NCBI GenBank assembly: GCA_030429325.1
Contig: JAUICT010000160.1
Location: 1-5,796, forward strand
Length of the DNA stretch: 5,796 nucleotides
Reading direction: 5' to 3'
DNA from: Bacteroidia bacterium
Lineage (GTDB): Bacteria > Bacteroidota > Bacteroidia > Flavobacteriales > Flavobacteriaceae
The position numbers and the translations under genes were made by a program. Positions 4,660 through 5,796 of this stretch are shown here, in pieces. The notes under the pieces were generated by a model. The model did not search any database and was not told the DNA's origin. It worked only from the letters and a program-made list of their open reading frames with translations. The stretch's first letter is position 1, and the number at the start of each line of letters is the position of its first letter.

Positions 4660-5796
4660 TTACGAAGAACAATCGCACAATTTAAGTTTTGTGCCCGGTT
4701 TTAGGTTGTTACTGCTAAGACCGTTCCATTCTCGTAAATTTTCAACAGAAACTCCAGGATATTTTCTGGATATGGTCCAAAGGGAATCCCCTGGCTGTAC
4801 CGTATGTACCTTTGAGTTGCTTGCCACACTTCCGGAAGATTGCTTTGAAGTACTCGTTTTGGCTGTTGCCGTTTTCTTTGGGATATACGGTTTTCTTGGA
4901 AAGATGGTCAACCGTTGTCCTACTCTGAGGTTGTTGCTTCTTAAACCATTCCATCTCTTGATTTGGCTTACCCCTACACCATACCGCTCGGCAATCTTGC
5001 CCAAATAATCGCCACTTTTAACTTTATAGCGTATTTGGTCGTTGGCGGTAATCATTTGTGGCAATGGCTTCTCTTGAGATTCCATTTCTTGCTTCACATA
5101 GGCATAAATCTTTTCCTCGTTGGCAACAAACTTTCCTATCTTGGATTTTGGCAAACGTAGTGCATAGTTTTTACCCTTAACCTTGGGTATGATATTAAGC
5201 TTGTACGCGGGGTTGAGCATTTCCAGTTCTTCGGTACTGATGTCCACCAACTTGGAAATTTGATCAAACGAAATCAGGTTCTTTACATGGATGGTATCCG
5301 TTTCAAAATAGGGTCTGTCCGCCTTTTTGTATTGAAGTCCGTGTTCCTCCGCATACTCAAAAATATACATGGTCGCCAAAAATGCAGGCAGGTATCCCGC
5401 TGTTTCACGTGGAAGATAAGGACGTATGTTCCAATAATTTTCATATCCTCCGGATCGGCGAATGGCCTTGTTCACATTTCCGGGTCCTGAATTATAGGCG
5501 GCAAGGGCCAAATCCCAATCATCAAAAATATCATAGAGCTTGGAAAGGTACTTGCTGGCCGCCTTGGTTGCCATTATGGGATCGTGGCGTTCATCCACAT
5601 AACTACTTACATCCAAACCGTACATTTTTCCAGTTGCGTACATAAATTGCCACAAACCTTTGGCCCCTACCCTAGATCGAGCCCTTGGGTTCAAGGCCGA
5701 TTCTATGATAGCGAGGTATTTAATCTCCAAGGGAATATCATGATTGTCCAATTCCTGTTCGAACAATGGAAAATAGAATTGACTTGCGGTAATCAT
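4660..5796 (-). CDS. MltD-type membrane-bound lytic transglycosylase with LysM repeats (5' end outside window)
   Basis: 378 residues are visible. Lytic transglycosylases cleave the MurNAc-GlcNAc bond to give 1,6-anhydro-MurNAc ends. The SLT domain spans about 1-150. The catalytic glutamate is E32 in IESALNPRA (codon 5703-5701), followed by RVGAKGLWQFM and AYNSGPGNV (100-108), the standard family 1 motifs. Residues about 165-217 form a linker that may be a worn LysM-like unit. Two clear LysM domains follow: YKVKSGDYLGKIAERYGV onward (about 257-299) and VHTVQPGDSLWTISRKYP onward (about 330-373), joined by a Thr/Ser/Lys-rich linker. The tail LCDCSS has two cysteines. The ATG at 5796 is almost certainly an internal Met: it leaves no signal peptide and the SLT fold begins earlier in the family, so roughly 100 or more residues should lie beyond the edge. 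It is the upstream gene of a probable pair with the DUF4837 gene. Confidence 0.93.
   Translation of the reverse strand: MITASQFYFPLFEQELDNHDIPLEIKYLAIIESALNPRARSRVGAKGLWQFMYATGKMYGLDVSSYVDERHDPIMATKAASKYLSKLYDIFDDWDLALAAYNSGPGNVNKAIRRSGGYENYWNIRPYLPRETAGYLPAFLATMYIFEYAEEHGLQYKKADRPYFETDTIHVKNLISFDQISKLVDISTEELEMLNPAYKLNIIPKVKGKNYALRLPKSKIGKFVANEEKIYAYVKQEMESQEKPLPQMITANDQIRYKVKSGDYLGKIAERYGVGVSQIKRWNGLRSNNLRVGQRLTIFPRKPYIPKKTATAKTSTSKQSSGSVASNSKVHTVQPGDSLWTISRKYPGVSVENLREWNGLSSNNLKPGTKLKLCDCSS

Noticed and set aside
4691..5645. Several plus- and minus-strand frames of 65-105 codons across the lytic transglycosylase gene
   Set aside because: They overlap the conserved SLT and LysM coding frame and have no features of their own.
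5794..5796. ATG at the window edge as the true start of the lytic transglycosylase
   Set aside because: The frame would lack a signal peptide and would begin inside the catalytic domain, 31 residues before the catalytic glutamate. It is best read as an internal methionine of a gene cut by the window.

Overview
The window looks like chromosomal core DNA from a member of the Bacteroidota, most likely a marine-type Flavobacteriaceae. Three things point there. The protein families are a TPR/PD40/OmpA outer-membrane protein, a DUF4837 lipoprotein, an MltD-type lytic transglycosylase with LysM repeats, and an M23 peptidase with a cytoplasmic basic N-terminus. The DNA is fairly A+T-rich. Most starts lack a Shine-Dalgarno sequence, as is usual in this phylum. 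I see no mobile element, CRISPR array, tRNA or rRNA.

Layout, left to right. The minus strand at 1-504 holds the N-terminal part of an M23 peptidase gene that runs off the left edge. It diverges from tatA (672-863, plus), and the two share a 167-bp intergenic region. A 231-bp gap with several inverted repeats follows. Next is a large outer-membrane protein gene (1095-3158, plus) with the domain order TPR, five-bladed PD40 propeller, carboxypeptidase regulatory-like domain and OmpA C-terminal domain. It ends at a strong terminator. A 206-bp gap containing a 16-bp perfect palindrome leads to a 56-codon membrane protein gene (3398-3568, plus). A bidirectional terminator then separates the plus-strand genes from a convergent minus-strand pair: an MltD-like lytic transglycosylase (4660-5796, 5' end beyond the right edge), followed after 12 nt by a DUF4837 lipoprotein (3658-4647).

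The shared theme is cell-envelope construction. Two genes are peptidoglycan hydrolases (M23 type and lytic transglycosylase). One encodes an outer-membrane/peptidoglycan anchor whose domain order is that of the type IX secretion protein PorE. One is an envelope lipoprotein of unknown function, one is the Tat pore subunit, and one is a tiny inner-membrane protein. Whether they work together is inference from proximity.

I found no convincing undescribed multi-gene system. The best candidates for a second look are the 56-residue membrane protein, the PorE-like protein without a visible lipoprotein cysteine or porP/sprF partner here, and two inverted repeats in non-coding DNA (1054-1079 and 3251-3266).
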